Positions 6,553-14,560 of a stretch of 17,073 nucleotides of DNA are shown piece by piece. The notes beneath the pieces are model-generated. The model saw only the letters and a program-made list of their open reading frames with translations, searched no databases and had not been told where the DNA came from. The position numbers were made by a program, and so were the translations under genes. This DNA is from Bacillota bacterium (GTDB lineage Bacteria > Bacillota > Syntrophomonadia > Syntrophomonadales > Syntrophomonadaceae). The stretch is from contig JAEWZB010000048.1 in assembly GCA_023395515.1 (NCBI GenBank), forward strand, positions 1-17,073, in the 5' to 3' direction. Numbering within the stretch: position 1 is the stretch's first letter; the number at the start of each line of letters is the position of its first letter.

Positions 6553-8736
6553 TTATTCGCTATTATTAGGTGACATATTATTATTTTCTTCAGCATTATC
6601 CGGCCCATCATCTAATATATCACTTGGTATATCATCTATTATATTCTCCGGCACTTCATTTGGTATATTAGCCGGTATATTAGCCGCTGCATTATCCTGT
6701 ATAGCATCCGGCACAGCTAAATGATCATGGATACCAAAATACTGTTCAAACAAGGCTTTAGCTACATGTCCGGCTGAACCGCCGCCACTGGACCCATATT
6801 CTACTACCCCGGCAAAAGCAACTTGGGGATCATCCACGGGAGCAAAGGCGATAAAAACTCCGTGAAATTCTTTTTTGCTATCATCTCCTACTCGTCCCGT
6901 TTCCGCGGTACCAGTTTTGGCTCCCACCTGAATATTCTCCGGGAAATGATAAAACAAATGATAAGCAGTACCCCCCGGCTTAGTTACCTCATGCATGGCT
7001 CTTTTAGTTTCAGCGATAGTTTCAGGCTCTATGTCCACTCTTCTTAATCGCTCCGGCTCTATGTTCTTAATGACTTTACCTGAGGGGGAAGTGATTTTAT
7101 CAACTAGGTACGGCTTCATATAGTTGCCGCCATTAGCAATAGTCGCCGTATAATTGGCTAGCTGCAATACGGTAAAATCGTTGGAGCCTTGCCCTATTGA
7201 CATATTAAAAGTATCAAACTGCTGCCAGGCCGTATTAAATTGATAATCTATTTTATACTGGGCTTCTAGCTTTATTTTTTCATTATTTTTCTGTTTTTCT
7301 AATTTGCTTTTTTCTTCGGCATTTGGGGCATTCTCCAATAATTCTTCATATTTTTTATCCAGATTGCTGCGTAAATTATCATACTTGCGGTCGGTAAGTA
7401 TGGCATTTATTTCTTTTTTCCATTCCGGTGTGGGTAACAGCCCGGCCCTTTCATAAGGCAGGTCAATCCCGGTTCTGCTGCCTAAACCAAATTCAGCTGC
7501 TACCCTAACTAAGGAATCCCTTCCGGCTCGGCGGGCCATTTCCTGAAAATAGGTATTACAAGATTTAGCCATAGCCGTATAGTAATTAACATTGCCATGA
7601 ACTCCGGTACATCTAATATAAGGAGCCACCCAATAGCTGCCCTGACAGTTAACATACGCAAGCGGATCTACTGCATCTTTTTCTAAAACCGACATCCCAG
7701 TTATGGGTTTGAAAGTAGAACCGGGGGGATAAGTAGTTTGAATAGCCCTATTAACGGCCCCTCCCGGCTCCATAGGATCATATCCCTCGCTTTGGGGGAA
7801 ATAATAGGTAGCTAGTTCATTGCTAATGTTACCTTTCCAGTCCTCGGGATTTAAGGCGGGCAGACTAGCCATAGCTAAAATTTTACCGGTTTTAACCTCG
7901 ATTAAGACGGTTGAGCCTACTTTAGCCTTGGGATGCTGTTGTTGTAAACTGATTAGAATTTCATTTAAGCTTTTCTCCATGACCTTTTGCAGGTCCATAT
8001 CTATGGTTAACTGTATATTGTTGCCTTGCTGAGGCTCTAAGGTTACTAATTCCCGTATCGGTCTGTTTTTGGCATCAACTTCTACTCTTCGAGCTCCCTC
8101 AATGCCCCGCAATTCTTTTTCATACTGTTTCTCGATTCCTGATTTGCCAATTAAACTATTAAGGGTATAGGAAAACCCTTCCGCTTGGGCAGCTTCAATC
8201 TCTTCCGCATTAATCGAATGAATATAACCTAAGACATGACCGGCTAAGCTAGCATTAGGGTATTGTCTTAATGGTTCTACATTAACATTAACCCCCGGAA
8301 AATCCTGCCGATTTTCTTCTATTTCAACCACCAGATCCCAGGAAATATCCCGAATGAGCACTACTGATTCAAATAACCGGTATTTTTGCTGGTCAACCTT
8401 TTCTTCGATAATTTCTGCGGTTATCTCCGGATAGTATTTCTGCACTGTCTCGGTAAGGTCAGCAATAACCTCTTTCTGGTTCGGCACTCCCATAGGACTA
8501 AAGGTTAAAGTATACACTAATTGATTCGCCGCTAAAACTTCCCCATTAGATGCATATATTTCTCCCCGGGGTGGTTTTATGGAAACTAATCTAAGTAGGT
8601 TGTCTTTAGCTTGGGTTTGGTATATTTCATTGTGAAATAATTGTACTATGGCCAATCTCATACATAATATGGCCAAAAGGGTAACAATCACCCAGCTATA
8701 AATTACAACTGATTTTTTTAAGTTTATAGATTTCAT
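6553..8736 (-). CDS. mrdA: Penicillin-binding protein 2, class B transpeptidase of elongation
   Basis: PBP2 crosslinks new peptidoglycan in the elongation complex with RodA and MreBCD. It has an N-terminal membrane anchor (about 10-32), the class B dimerisation domain starting at PPRGEIYASNGEVLA, and the transpeptidase motifs in order: STFK with the catalytic serine (340-343), SCN (392-394) and KTGT (607-610). At 727 residues it is longer than most (about 600-650). Two additions explain this: a charged, helix-prone insert at about 441-506 between PTPEWKK and FDTFNMSIGQG, and an acidic, Pro/Asn-rich tail from about 676. The ATG at 8736 abuts the mreD stop (TAAATG), with GGAGAG just upstream, so translation is probably coupled to mreD. 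It is the last gene before the terminator. Confidence 0.95.
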   Translation of the reverse strand: MKSINLKKSVVIYSWVIVTLLAILCMRLAIVQLFHNEIYQTQAKDNLLRLVSIKPPRGEIYASNGEVLAANQLVYTLTFSPMGVPNQKEVIADLTETVQKYYPEITAEIIEEKVDQQKYRLFESVVLIRDISWDLVVEIEENRQDFPGVNVNVEPLRQYPNASLAGHVLGYIHSINAEEIEAAQAEGFSYTLNSLIGKSGIEKQYEKELRGIEGARRVEVDAKNRPIRELVTLEPQQGNNIQLTIDMDLQKVMEKSLNEILISLQQQHPKAKVGSTVLIEVKTGKILAMASLPALNPEDWKGNISNELATYYFPQSEGYDPMEPGGAVNRAIQTTYPPGSTFKPITGMSVLEKDAVDPLAYVNCQGSYWVAPYIRCTGVHGNVNYYTAMAKSCNTYFQEMARRAGRDSLVRVAAEFGLGSRTGIDLPYERAGLLPTPEWKKEINAILTDRKYDNLRSNLDKKYEELLENAPNAEEKSKLEKQKNNEKIKLEAQYKIDYQFNTAWQQFDTFNMSIGQGSNDFTVLQLANYTATIANGGNYMKPYLVDKITSPSGKVIKNIEPERLRRVDIEPETIAETKRAMHEVTKPGGTAYHLFYHFPENIQVGAKTGTAETGRVGDDSKKEFHGVFIAFAPVDDPQVAFAGVVEYGSSGGGSAGHVAKALFEQYFGIHDHLAVPDAIQDNAAANIPANIPNEVPENIIDDIPSDILDDGPDNAEENNNMSPNNSE

Positions 8737-9240
8737 TTAACTCTCTCCATAAGGCCTAAGAATGCCATTTTTAGTAGAATGATAATACCAAGCATAAATA
8801 GGTGCAGCTAATAATATATTATATATACTTTGATACCATATACTGGTAAACAGGTTAAAATCAAAATGAAAAACATGAAAAGTAAGCAAACTCAGAATAA
8901 ACATAAAAATTCCATTAATAACGGTTCCTACAATTACAGTGATAATTCCTACCAGTAAGTTTTCTTTGAAAACACTACCTTCTAAATTACCAATTAAATA
9001 CGCAGTAGCACCTTTAGCTAAGGCATTCATCCCAATAAAACGCCCCATATATAAATCCTCTAATAAGCCACACAAAAAACCATAGATAGCTGCATTTTTA
9101 GACCCGTTAAATAAAGCAAAAAAAACGACAAAAATAAGCATCAAATCAGGTATTGAGCCTTTGATACTATAAGTACTAAAAAAGGTGGACTGGAGAAATA
9201 TTGATAAAAAAGGTAATAACATTAATACCAAATAGCGCAC
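8737..9240 (-). CDS. mreD: MreD, rod-shape determining membrane protein
   Basis: MreD is an integral membrane subunit of the elongation complex, with MreC and MreB. The 167-residue product is almost entirely hydrophobic, with about five or six membrane segments, and shows the MreD-like SIPDLMLIFVVFFALFNGSK and GFLCGLLEDLYMGRFIGMNA. The GTG at 9240 is preceded by GAGGAG, which lies in the last codons of mreC, so the two are translationally linked. It is followed immediately by mrdA. The sequence is weakly conserved in this family; position between mreC and mrdA confirms it. Confidence 0.93.
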   Translation of the reverse strand: MRYLVLMLLPFLSIFLQSTFFSTYSIKGSIPDLMLIFVVFFALFNGSKNAAIYGFLCGLLEDLYMGRFIGMNALAKGATAYLIGNLEGSVFKENLLVGIITVIVGTVINGIFMFILSLLTFHVFHFDFNLFTSIWYQSIYNILLAAPIYAWYYHSTKNGILRPYGES

Positions 9241-9244
9241 TATA

Positions 9245-10105
9245 TTACTCCTCTACCTCATCATTTTCCATTACTACTGGTCGATAGTCAGTAATTACCA
9301 GAACCTCTTCCAAGCGGTCAAAATTAACTACCGGTCTCACGGTAGCTGATAATAAAAGGCCACTTGGTTCCCGGGTAATTGTATCTACGACTCCAATATC
9401 TATGCCCGGAGGATAAGTTTGGGATAACCCGGAGGTGATAACAATATTATTTTCTTTAATATTAGAATAATAGGGAATATTAATCATCCTCAGCTCATTA
9501 CTATCTCCTAATCCCTCCACTATTCCGTTAGTATCACGATTCTGTTGAATAACTACCCCCACGGCCATTTCTCTATCCGTAATCAAGGCTACCTGGCACG
9601 AGCTTTCACTTACACTTCTTACCCTGCCTACTAGTCCATCTTCATTAATAACCGACATCCCCTTAATAATACCGTCATTAAAACCACGGTCAATAGTAAT
9701 ATATCGATACCAATTATTAGGGCTCCTGGCTATTACCTTAGCCGCTAATAAATCATAGGTTTCGATATTATAGTTTTTAAAATCCAAGATGTCTTGCAAT
9801 CTTTCGGCTTCTGCTTCGAATTCTCTTAAGGCTTGATTCCTAAGGCTTAATTCCTGGTTTTCCTTTCTTAGTTCATCAATTTGCTTTTGTAAAGATCTAT
9901 TGTCGGCAAAAAAGGTCCCGATTCCTGCCCAATTATCTCTAAACTCGTTAACCCCGCTTTGCAGCGGGGTAAACGAGTCTCGTATTATTTTTTCCAGGAC
10001 AGTAATATCGTTTCTATTAGAAGAAGTTAAATTCATAACTACTAATGACAAGCTGACAATTAATAATACTATCCATACATATTTGTTTCTAAGAAACTTA
10101 AACAA
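9245..10105 (-). CDS. mreC: MreC, rod-shape determining protein
   Basis: MreC links the cytoplasmic MreB filaments to PBP2 outside the membrane. The 286-residue protein has one N-terminal membrane anchor (about 10-27), a coiled coil (about 68-110, LQKQIDELRKENQEL), and the paired beta domains typical of MreC (AKVIARSPNNWYRYITIDRG, GLVGRVRSVSESSCQVALIT). The start is TTG at 10105; GGTGA about six bases upstream is a plausible ribosome site, and no in-frame ATG lies nearby. A strong RNA hairpin is encoded at 9943-9978. It follows mreB with a 14-base gap and touches mreD. Confidence 0.94.
   Translation of the reverse strand: MFKFLRNKYVWIVLLIVSLSLVVMNLTSSNRNDITVLEKIIRDSFTPLQSGVNEFRDNWAGIGTFFADNRSLQKQIDELRKENQELSLRNQALREFEAEAERLQDILDFKNYNIETYDLLAAKVIARSPNNWYRYITIDRGFNDGIIKGMSVINEDGLVGRVRSVSESSCQVALITDREMAVGVVIQQNRDTNGIVEGLGDSNELRMINIPYYSNIKENNIVITSGLSQTYPPGIDIGVVDTITREPSGLLLSATVRPVVNFDRLEEVLVITDYRPVVMENDEVEE
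9943..9978. repeat. Strong inverted repeat inside the mreC coding region
   Basis: Two 16-base arms (9943-9958 and 9963-9978) pair at 15 of 16 positions around a four-base loop TTGC; the inner arm is ACCCCGCT/AGCGGGGT and the only mismatch is A opposite A. It is much more GC-rich than its surroundings and has no trailing T run on the minus strand, so it is not a standard terminator. It codes for SFTPLQSGVNEF of MreC. Confidence 0.8.
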
Positions 10106-10119
10106 AGCTCCTCACCCAG

Positions 10120-11139
10120 CTAAAAAGATTTTTTGGGAGTTATTAAAACCCTTTTTAATACATCAATGTTATCTAAAACCTTACCGGTACCCCGGGCCAC
10201 AGCTAATAAGGGTTCTTCACAGGCATAAACCGGCATATTAGTTTCTCGGCTAATTAACTTATCCAGCCCCTTTAAAAGAGCTCCGCCTCCCGCCATTACA
10301 ATTCCTCTATCCATTATATCAGAAGCTAGTTCGGGAGGAGTCTTTTCCAGACATACTTTAATTCCCTCAATAATTGCTTCAACTGTTTCTCCCAAGGCCT
10401 GCTGGATCTCCAGGCAAGAAACTTTAATAGTTTTAGGTAATCCCGTAACTAAATCCCGGCCCCTGACTTCATAAAACTCTTCCGGTCCTTCCCACAGAGC
10501 CGAACCGATAGATATTTTAATATCTTCAGCCGTTCGTTCTCCAATAAGTAAAGAATAAGTTTTCTTTAAATGCTGTATTATGGACTCATCCATATTATCA
10601 CCGGCTACCCTTACTGATTTGGCAGTAACTACCCCGCCTAATGAAATAACGGCTACTTCAGTAGTACCGCCCCCAATATCAACAATCAGATTACCGGTAG
10701 GCTCATGAACAGGCAAACCGGCTCCTATGGCCGCCGCCATAGGTTCCTCAATTAAATAGGCTTCTTTAGCTCCCCCTTGCAAAGCTGCTTCCCGGACTGC
10801 CCTTTCTTCTACGGTAGTACATCCGGTAGGAATACTAATTATTACCCTAGGTCTAATAAAAGGGGTTTTTTGTCCTAAGGCTTTACTTATAAAATACTTC
10901 AGCATAGCTTGAGTTATATCGAAATCAGCAATCACACCATCCCGCATAGGTCTAATCGCTACAATATTTCCCGGAGTTCTGCCAATCATTTGTTTAGCTT
11001 CTTCCCCTACCGCTAAAACTTTCCCTGAATCACTTTGAATAGCAACTACTGATGGTTCAGTCATTACTATTCCCTTGCCTTTTACATGTACCAAGGTATT
11101 AGCTGTACCTAAATCTATTCCCATATCTTTTCCAAACAA
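10120..11139 (-). CDS. mreB: MreB, actin-like cell-shape protein
   Basis: MreB forms membrane-bound filaments that guide lateral wall synthesis. The 339-residue sequence shows the actin-fold nucleotide site: MGIDLGTANTLVHVKGKGIV (phosphate 1), DIGGGTTEVAVISLGG (phosphate 2, about 154-169), RPRVIISIPTGCTTVEERAV and the C-terminal MAGGGALLKGLD adenosine motif. Length is normal. Mbl is a close alternative, but placement directly before mreC and mreD favours MreB. The start is TTG at 11139, 10 bases after AAGGAGG. It lies 22 bases after radC and 14 before mreC. Confidence 0.96.
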   Translation of the reverse strand: MFGKDMGIDLGTANTLVHVKGKGIVMTEPSVVAIQSDSGKVLAVGEEAKQMIGRTPGNIVAIRPMRDGVIADFDITQAMLKYFISKALGQKTPFIRPRVIISIPTGCTTVEERAVREAALQGGAKEAYLIEEPMAAAIGAGLPVHEPTGNLIVDIGGGTTEVAVISLGGVVTAKSVRVAGDNMDESIIQHLKKTYSLLIGERTAEDIKISIGSALWEGPEEFYEVRGRDLVTGLPKTIKVSCLEIQQALGETVEAIIEGIKVCLEKTPPELASDIMDRGIVMAGGGALLKGLDKLISRETNMPVYACEEPLLAVARGTGKVLDNIDVLKRVLITPKKSF

Positions 11140-11161
11140 TTTTCTTAATCCTCCTTAATGA

Positions 11162-11848
11162 TTAAATAAGGTTTTTAGCTTTAAAACTTGCATAACAATT
11201 ATCACCTATTATGATATGATCTATGAGCTTTATGCCCATAAGTTCACCGGCATCCTTTAATCTTTTGGTTATTTCAATATCTTCGGGACTAGGTGAGGGA
11301 TCACCACTAGGATGATTATGTACTAAAATAATAGAAGCTGCACTCTTTTTAACCGCCGTCTTGAATACTTCCCGGGGGTGAACTATAGAACTGTGCAAAC
11401 CGCCAATCGAAATATTTTCCATAGTAATTAAGCCGTTTTTACGGTCAAGATATAACACGCGAAAATATTCTCTATCAAAATACCTCATTTCTTCCATAAC
11501 CATATTCTTAACATCATCGGGTGATTTTATATAACTCTTATATGGAGTATTAGTCGCTACTCTTTTGCCTAACTCAAAAGCAGCCTTTATTTGTACAGCC
11601 TTAGCTAAGCCAATTCCCTTTTGTTCTTTTAATTCCTCTAAACTTGCTTCCTTTAGATTGCGTAAATTCTTATACTTACAAAGTAAGGCGTGGGCCAATT
11701 CTATAGCACTCATATTCTTAGTGCCCATACCTAATATAATCGCTAACAGCTCAGCTTCACTAAGGCTAATTTCTCCTTGATTAAGCAGTTTCTCCCGTGG
11801 CCGCATATTTATGGGCATGTCTTTAATATTTACATTGTACTCCCCCAT
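11162..11848 (-). CDS. radC: RadC-family (UPF0758) JAMM protein
   Basis: The 228-residue product has an N-terminal helix-hairpin-helix region (LEELKEQKGIGLAKAVQIKA) and a C-terminal JAB1/MPN (JAMM) fold with the metal motif HxHx10D intact: HNHPSGDPSPSPED, histidines 177 and 179 and aspartate 190. The name comes from an old E. coli DNA-repair allele; a repair role is not supported, and the biochemical activity is not settled. I use ATG 11848, seven bases after GGGGGG, over the TTG at 11851. It begins almost at the maf stop, whose last codons supply the ribosome site. The maf-radC-mreB order is common in clostridia. Confidence 0.94.
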   Translation of the reverse strand: MGEYNVNIKDMPINMRPREKLLNQGEISLSEAELLAIILGMGTKNMSAIELAHALLCKYKNLRNLKEASLEELKEQKGIGLAKAVQIKAAFELGKRVATNTPYKSYIKSPDDVKNMVMEEMRYFDREYFRVLYLDRKNGLITMENISIGGLHSSIVHPREVFKTAVKKSAASIILVHNHPSGDPSPSPEDIEITKRLKDAGELMGIKLIDHIIIGDNCYASFKAKNLI

Positions 11849-11852
11849 CAAC

Positions 11853-12434
11853 CTACCCCCCTAGTAGATTTACCCCCTGTTGCTTTAACATAAGATATAA
11901 TCTGGTTATTGGTAAGCCTACTACATTAAAATAACAGCCGACAATTTTTTCTACCAATATGGCTCCCCGGCCTTGAATCGCATAGGCTCCGGCTTTATCA
12001 AAGGGCTCTTTAGTAGCTATATAAGCCTTAATTTCTTCCGGGGTTAAATGCCTGAAATAGACTAATGTTTTTTCTACTTGGACATCTAAGTAACCCGTAT
12101 TAGCCTCTTTAAGACAAATGGCCGTCATTACCTGATGGGCTTGGCCACTTAATAAACTTAAATATTTAAAAGCCTCATCATCATCAGCCGGTTTGCCTAA
12201 AATTAACTCATTACACACTACTATAGTGTCGGCCGCAATAATAATACCACGGGGAACATCTTTTTCTACTGCTTCAGCTTTGGCTTGAGCTAACCTCTTT
12301 ACTGCTGCTTCTGGGGGTTCATTAGGATAAATATATTCGTTTATCTTAGCTGGAATTTGTCTATAATCAATCCCCAAAAGGTTAAATAAGTCTTGACGGC
12401 GAGGTGATGTAGAAGCAAGAATAATATTTGTCAA
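11853..12434 (-). CDS. maf: Maf-family nucleoside triphosphate pyrophosphatase
   Basis: Maf proteins hydrolyse non-canonical or pyrimidine nucleoside triphosphates to monophosphates, and B. subtilis Maf has been linked to septum formation. The 193-residue sequence has the family motifs: ASTSPRR at 7-13, IIAADTIVV with the catalytic aspartate, the GKP loop, and DKAGAYAIQGRGAILVEKIV continuing to GCYFNVVGLPI. This set fits the YhdE-type dTTP/UTP pyrophosphatase branch. Start is TTG at 12434, seven bases after GAGGG. It lies 17 bases after the DUF4321 gene and its end overlaps the radC ribosome site. Confidence 0.94.
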   Translation of the reverse strand: MTNIILASTSPRRQDLFNLLGIDYRQIPAKINEYIYPNEPPEAAVKRLAQAKAEAVEKDVPRGIIIAADTIVVCNELILGKPADDDEAFKYLSLLSGQAHQVMTAICLKEANTGYLDVQVEKTLVYFRHLTPEEIKAYIATKEPFDKAGAYAIQGRGAILVEKIVGCYFNVVGLPITRLYLMLKQQGVNLLGG

Positions 12435-12451
12435 TTAGTAACCCTCACAAA

Positions 12452-12715
12452 TTATAATCTTTTAAACACTAAATAGGCTATAACAAAACCAATAATAGTA
12501 AACAAGTTTATATGTAACATAAAGCCAAAGGTCAAGGTAAATACTTTTAAATCTAAGGTAAAATTAGGTAAACCTATACTTTGTATACGACCGAATTCTG
12601 CTAAAAGCGGCCATAATTTAACCATAGCGTCCCCTATCCAGCTCCCAATAATTCCTCCCAAAACTAACAATAACAATAAAAGCTGCCATCCGGGATAGGC
12701 GCGAGATTTAGCCAC
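12452..12715 (-). CDS. DUF4321 small membrane protein
   Basis: An 87-residue protein with two hydrophobic segments (about 10-28 and 58-85) and a central region containing GRIQSIGLPNFTLDLKVFTL. It fits the DUF4321 family, small proteins often found before maf and the mre genes in clostridia; that association is from memory. No function is known. The start is GTG at 12715, six bases after GGAGGG. It is the first gene after the rex terminator, so it heads the cell-shape operon. Confidence 0.8.
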   Translation of the reverse strand: MAKSRAYPGWQLLLLLLVLGGIIGSWIGDAMVKLWPLLAEFGRIQSIGLPNFTLDLKVFTLTFGFMLHINLFTIIGFVIAYLVFKRL

Positions 12716-12747
12716 AGTTTACCCTCCAAAATAGACATTTTTTCTAA

Positions 12748-12776
12748 AGTTTAGCATTAGTCCAGACTAAAGACAA
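12748..12776 (-). promoter_or_regulatory. Possible sigma-A promoter of the DUF4321-maf-radC-mreBCD-mrdA operon
   Basis: On the minus strand TTGTCT (12776-12771), a 17-base spacer and TAAACT (12753-12748), each matching 4/6. The spacer carries the short palindrome AGTCTGGACT. It is the best candidate between the rex terminator and the first operon gene, but the match is moderate. Confidence 0.35.
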
Positions 12777-12783
12777 GGTGGTT

Positions 12784-12819
12784 AAAAATGTTAAAAGCTC
12801 TCCTAAGAGAGCTTTTAAC
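12784..12819 (-). terminator. Rho-independent terminator after rex
   Basis: GTTAAAAGCTCTC (12790-12802) and its exact complement (12807-12819) enclose a four-base loop. On the minus strand the stem is followed by ATTTTT. It starts 24 bases after the rex stop and separates rex from the cell-shape operon. Confidence 0.85.
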
Positions 12820-12842
12820 GTACTTATAAGTAATATCATTTT

Positions 12843-13472
12843 TTATTTATTGAGGGCTAAGTTAAAACTTAGAACTTCTAAATGAACTGATAAATCGACA
12901 TTTCTTAGAATAACCTTATTAGGTACTCTTAAGACCCGGGGGGAGAAATTCAGTATAGCTTGGACACCTGCATCTATTAATTGATCAGTTACATCCTGGG
13001 CCGCCACGGCCGGTACAGTAACTACTCCCAGATTAATGCCCCTTTCCTTAATTCTCTCCTGAAGTAGCTCAAATGGTTCAACTACCAGATCACCTAATTT
13101 AGTGCCAATCTTTTTTTCATCTACATCCAGTACTGCTCCTATGGAAAAACCACGTTCGGTAAAACCTTGATACAACGCTAAAGCAGACCCCAGTTTACCG
13201 GCACCAATAATCGCTATATTCCAGCGTCGGTCTAACCCTAAAATTTTCATGAGATGACCAAATAATTCTTCTACCCTGTAACCTACACCCCGGGTTCCAA
13301 ACTCGCCAAAATAAGCTAGATCTTTTCTCACTTGAGCAGAACTAACTCCTACACCGCGGGCTATGTCGCCTGATGATACTGTTTCTACACCTTCACCAAT
13401 TAGTTGATGTAAGTACCTAGAATAAACGGAAAGACGCATTACTGTCGCCTCGGGTATTTTAAATACCTTCAA
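12843..13472 (-). CDS. rex: Redox-sensing transcriptional repressor Rex
   Basis: Rex binds DNA when NADH is low and leaves it when NADH rises, so it controls fermentation, hydrogen and electron-transfer genes. The 209-residue protein has an N-terminal winged helix (KIPEATVMRLSVYSRYLHQL, then VSSAQVRKDLAYFGEFGTRG), a Rossmann domain with IIGAGKLGSA (GxGxxG at 90-95) and an acidic residue ending the second strand (AVLDVDE), and the C-terminal swapped helix. I place the start at TTG 13472, eight bases after GGAG; the GTG at 13481 overlaps that ribosome site. It has a terminator of its own, and a Rex-box-like site lies about 45 bases upstream, suggesting self-regulation. Confidence 0.95.
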   Translation of the reverse strand: MKVFKIPEATVMRLSVYSRYLHQLIGEGVETVSSGDIARGVGVSSAQVRKDLAYFGEFGTRGVGYRVEELFGHLMKILGLDRRWNIAIIGAGKLGSALALYQGFTERGFSIGAVLDVDEKKIGTKLGDLVVEPFELLQERIKERGINLGVVTVPAVAAQDVTDQLIDAGVQAILNFSPRVLRVPNKVILRNVDLSVHLEVLSFNLALNK

Positions 13473-13518
13473 GCCCCCCACTCCTTTGACTTATTACACT
13501 TTATCTTATTTTAACATT

Positions 13519-13536
13519 ATGTGAAAATATTCGCGA
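13519..13536. promoter_or_regulatory. Candidate Rex operator overlapping the rex promoter
   Basis: ATGTGAAAATATTCGCGA matches the Rex-box consensus TTGTGAANNNNTTCACAA at 11 of 14 fixed positions, with an all-A/T centre. On the minus strand a possible -35 TTCACA lies inside it (13525-13520), followed after 16 bases by TAAAGT (13503-13498). An overlapping dyad, TTTTAACAT/ATGTGAAAA, is present at about 13509-13527. Confidence 0.55.
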
Positions 13537-13570
13537 TGTTTTTATACAAAAAATTCTAAAAATTAAAAGT

Positions 13571-14560
13571 CTATATAAAAAATTTAATTAATTCATAAAC
13601 TAAAATAGCCACCAGACCTGACAAAGGAATAGTAATAAACCAAGCTATAATAATTTGGCGGGCAATATTCCACCTGACCCCTTTTAATCTTTTAGCCGCC
13701 CCTACTCCCATAATAGAAGATGATACTACATGAGTAGTACTAACTGGGGCTCCCATTAAGCTGGCACTATATATAGTCAGCGAAGAAGTAAAGTCAGCGG
13801 CAAAACCATTTATAGGTTCAATTCTAAATATTTTCCCGCCCATAGTACGTATTATTTTCCAGCCTCCTACTGCAGTACCTGCCGCCATGGCTAAAGCACA
13901 AGCAATCTTTACCCATAAAGGTACTTCAAAAGTAGTTAAAAATCCTCCTGCCACTAAAACCATGGTAATGATTCCCATAGATTTTTGAGCATCATTGGAA
14001 CCATGGGCAAAAGAAGCCATAGCCGCAGATAAGACTTGTAACTTACGAAACTTGTTATTAGTTTGGGCCGGGGAAGCCTTTTTAAAAATCCAGAATAATA
14101 AGGTCATGACCAAGCTTCCTGCCACGAATCCAATCAAGGGAGCAATTATAAGGCCGGTTAATATTTTAATAAAACCTACCCAGTTTACCGCCTGAAAACC
14201 AAATCCGGCTATAGCACCGCCGCTTAATCCTCCAATTAAAGCATGAGAAGAACTGCTGGGTATGCCAAAATACCAGGTAAAAAGATTCCAAAAAATCGCC
14301 CCAATAAGGGCCGCGATAAGAATTAGGGGGGTTATAACTTCGGGAGGTACAATACTCTTACCTATGGTGGCAGCTACAGCAGTCCCACTAAGAGCCCCCA
14401 TAAAGTTTAAAGATGCTGCTATAATTATAGCTTGGCGGGGAGTTAACGCTTTAGTCGAAACAGATGTGGCGATAGCATTGGCTGTATCATGAAATCCATT
14501 AATATAGTCGAAACATAGTGCTAAGAAAATTACGGCTAATACTAAAGCAAGACTAAACAT
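13571..14560 (-). CDS. pit: Inorganic phosphate transporter, Pit family
   Basis: A low-affinity phosphate (metal-phosphate) symporter in the cytoplasmic membrane. The 329-residue protein has the internal two-fold repeat of the family: GFHDTANAIATSVSTKAL (22-39) mirrored by SFAHGSNDAQKSMGI (183-197), and GIPSSSSHALIGG (99-111) mirrored by GAPVSTTHVVSSSIMG (about 274-289). About ten membrane segments are evident. The ATG at 14560 lies inside the end of the upstream DUF47 gene, an eight-base overlap, with AAAGGGAG in that gene as ribosome site, so expression is coupled. The pair is a known Pit/DUF47 arrangement. No Pho box was recognised and no clear terminator follows. Confidence 0.95.
   Translation of the reverse strand: MFSLALVLAVIFLALCFDYINGFHDTANAIATSVSTKALTPRQAIIIAASLNFMGALSGTAVAATIGKSIVPPEVITPLILIAALIGAIFWNLFTWYFGIPSSSSHALIGGLSGGAIAGFGFQAVNWVGFIKILTGLIIAPLIGFVAGSLVMTLLFWIFKKASPAQTNNKFRKLQVLSAAMASFAHGSNDAQKSMGIITMVLVAGGFLTTFEVPLWVKIACALAMAAGTAVGGWKIIRTMGGKIFRIEPINGFAADFTSSLTIYSASLMGAPVSTTHVVSSSIMGVGAAKRLKGVRWNIARQIIIAWFITIPLSGLVAILVYELIKFFI

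Noticed and set aside
6473..6724. Plus-strand open frame over the mrdA 3' end
   Set aside because: It crosses the mrdA terminator and lies opposite the low-complexity tail; no family resemblance and no ribosome site of note.
9943..9978. The mreC hairpin as an intrinsic terminator or an inserted palindromic element
   Set aside because: No T run follows it on the minus strand, the frame is uninterrupted, and the encoded residues look native to MreC.
13537..13570. Terminator after pit
   Set aside because: Only a short TTTTT/AAAAA pairing is present, too weak to call.
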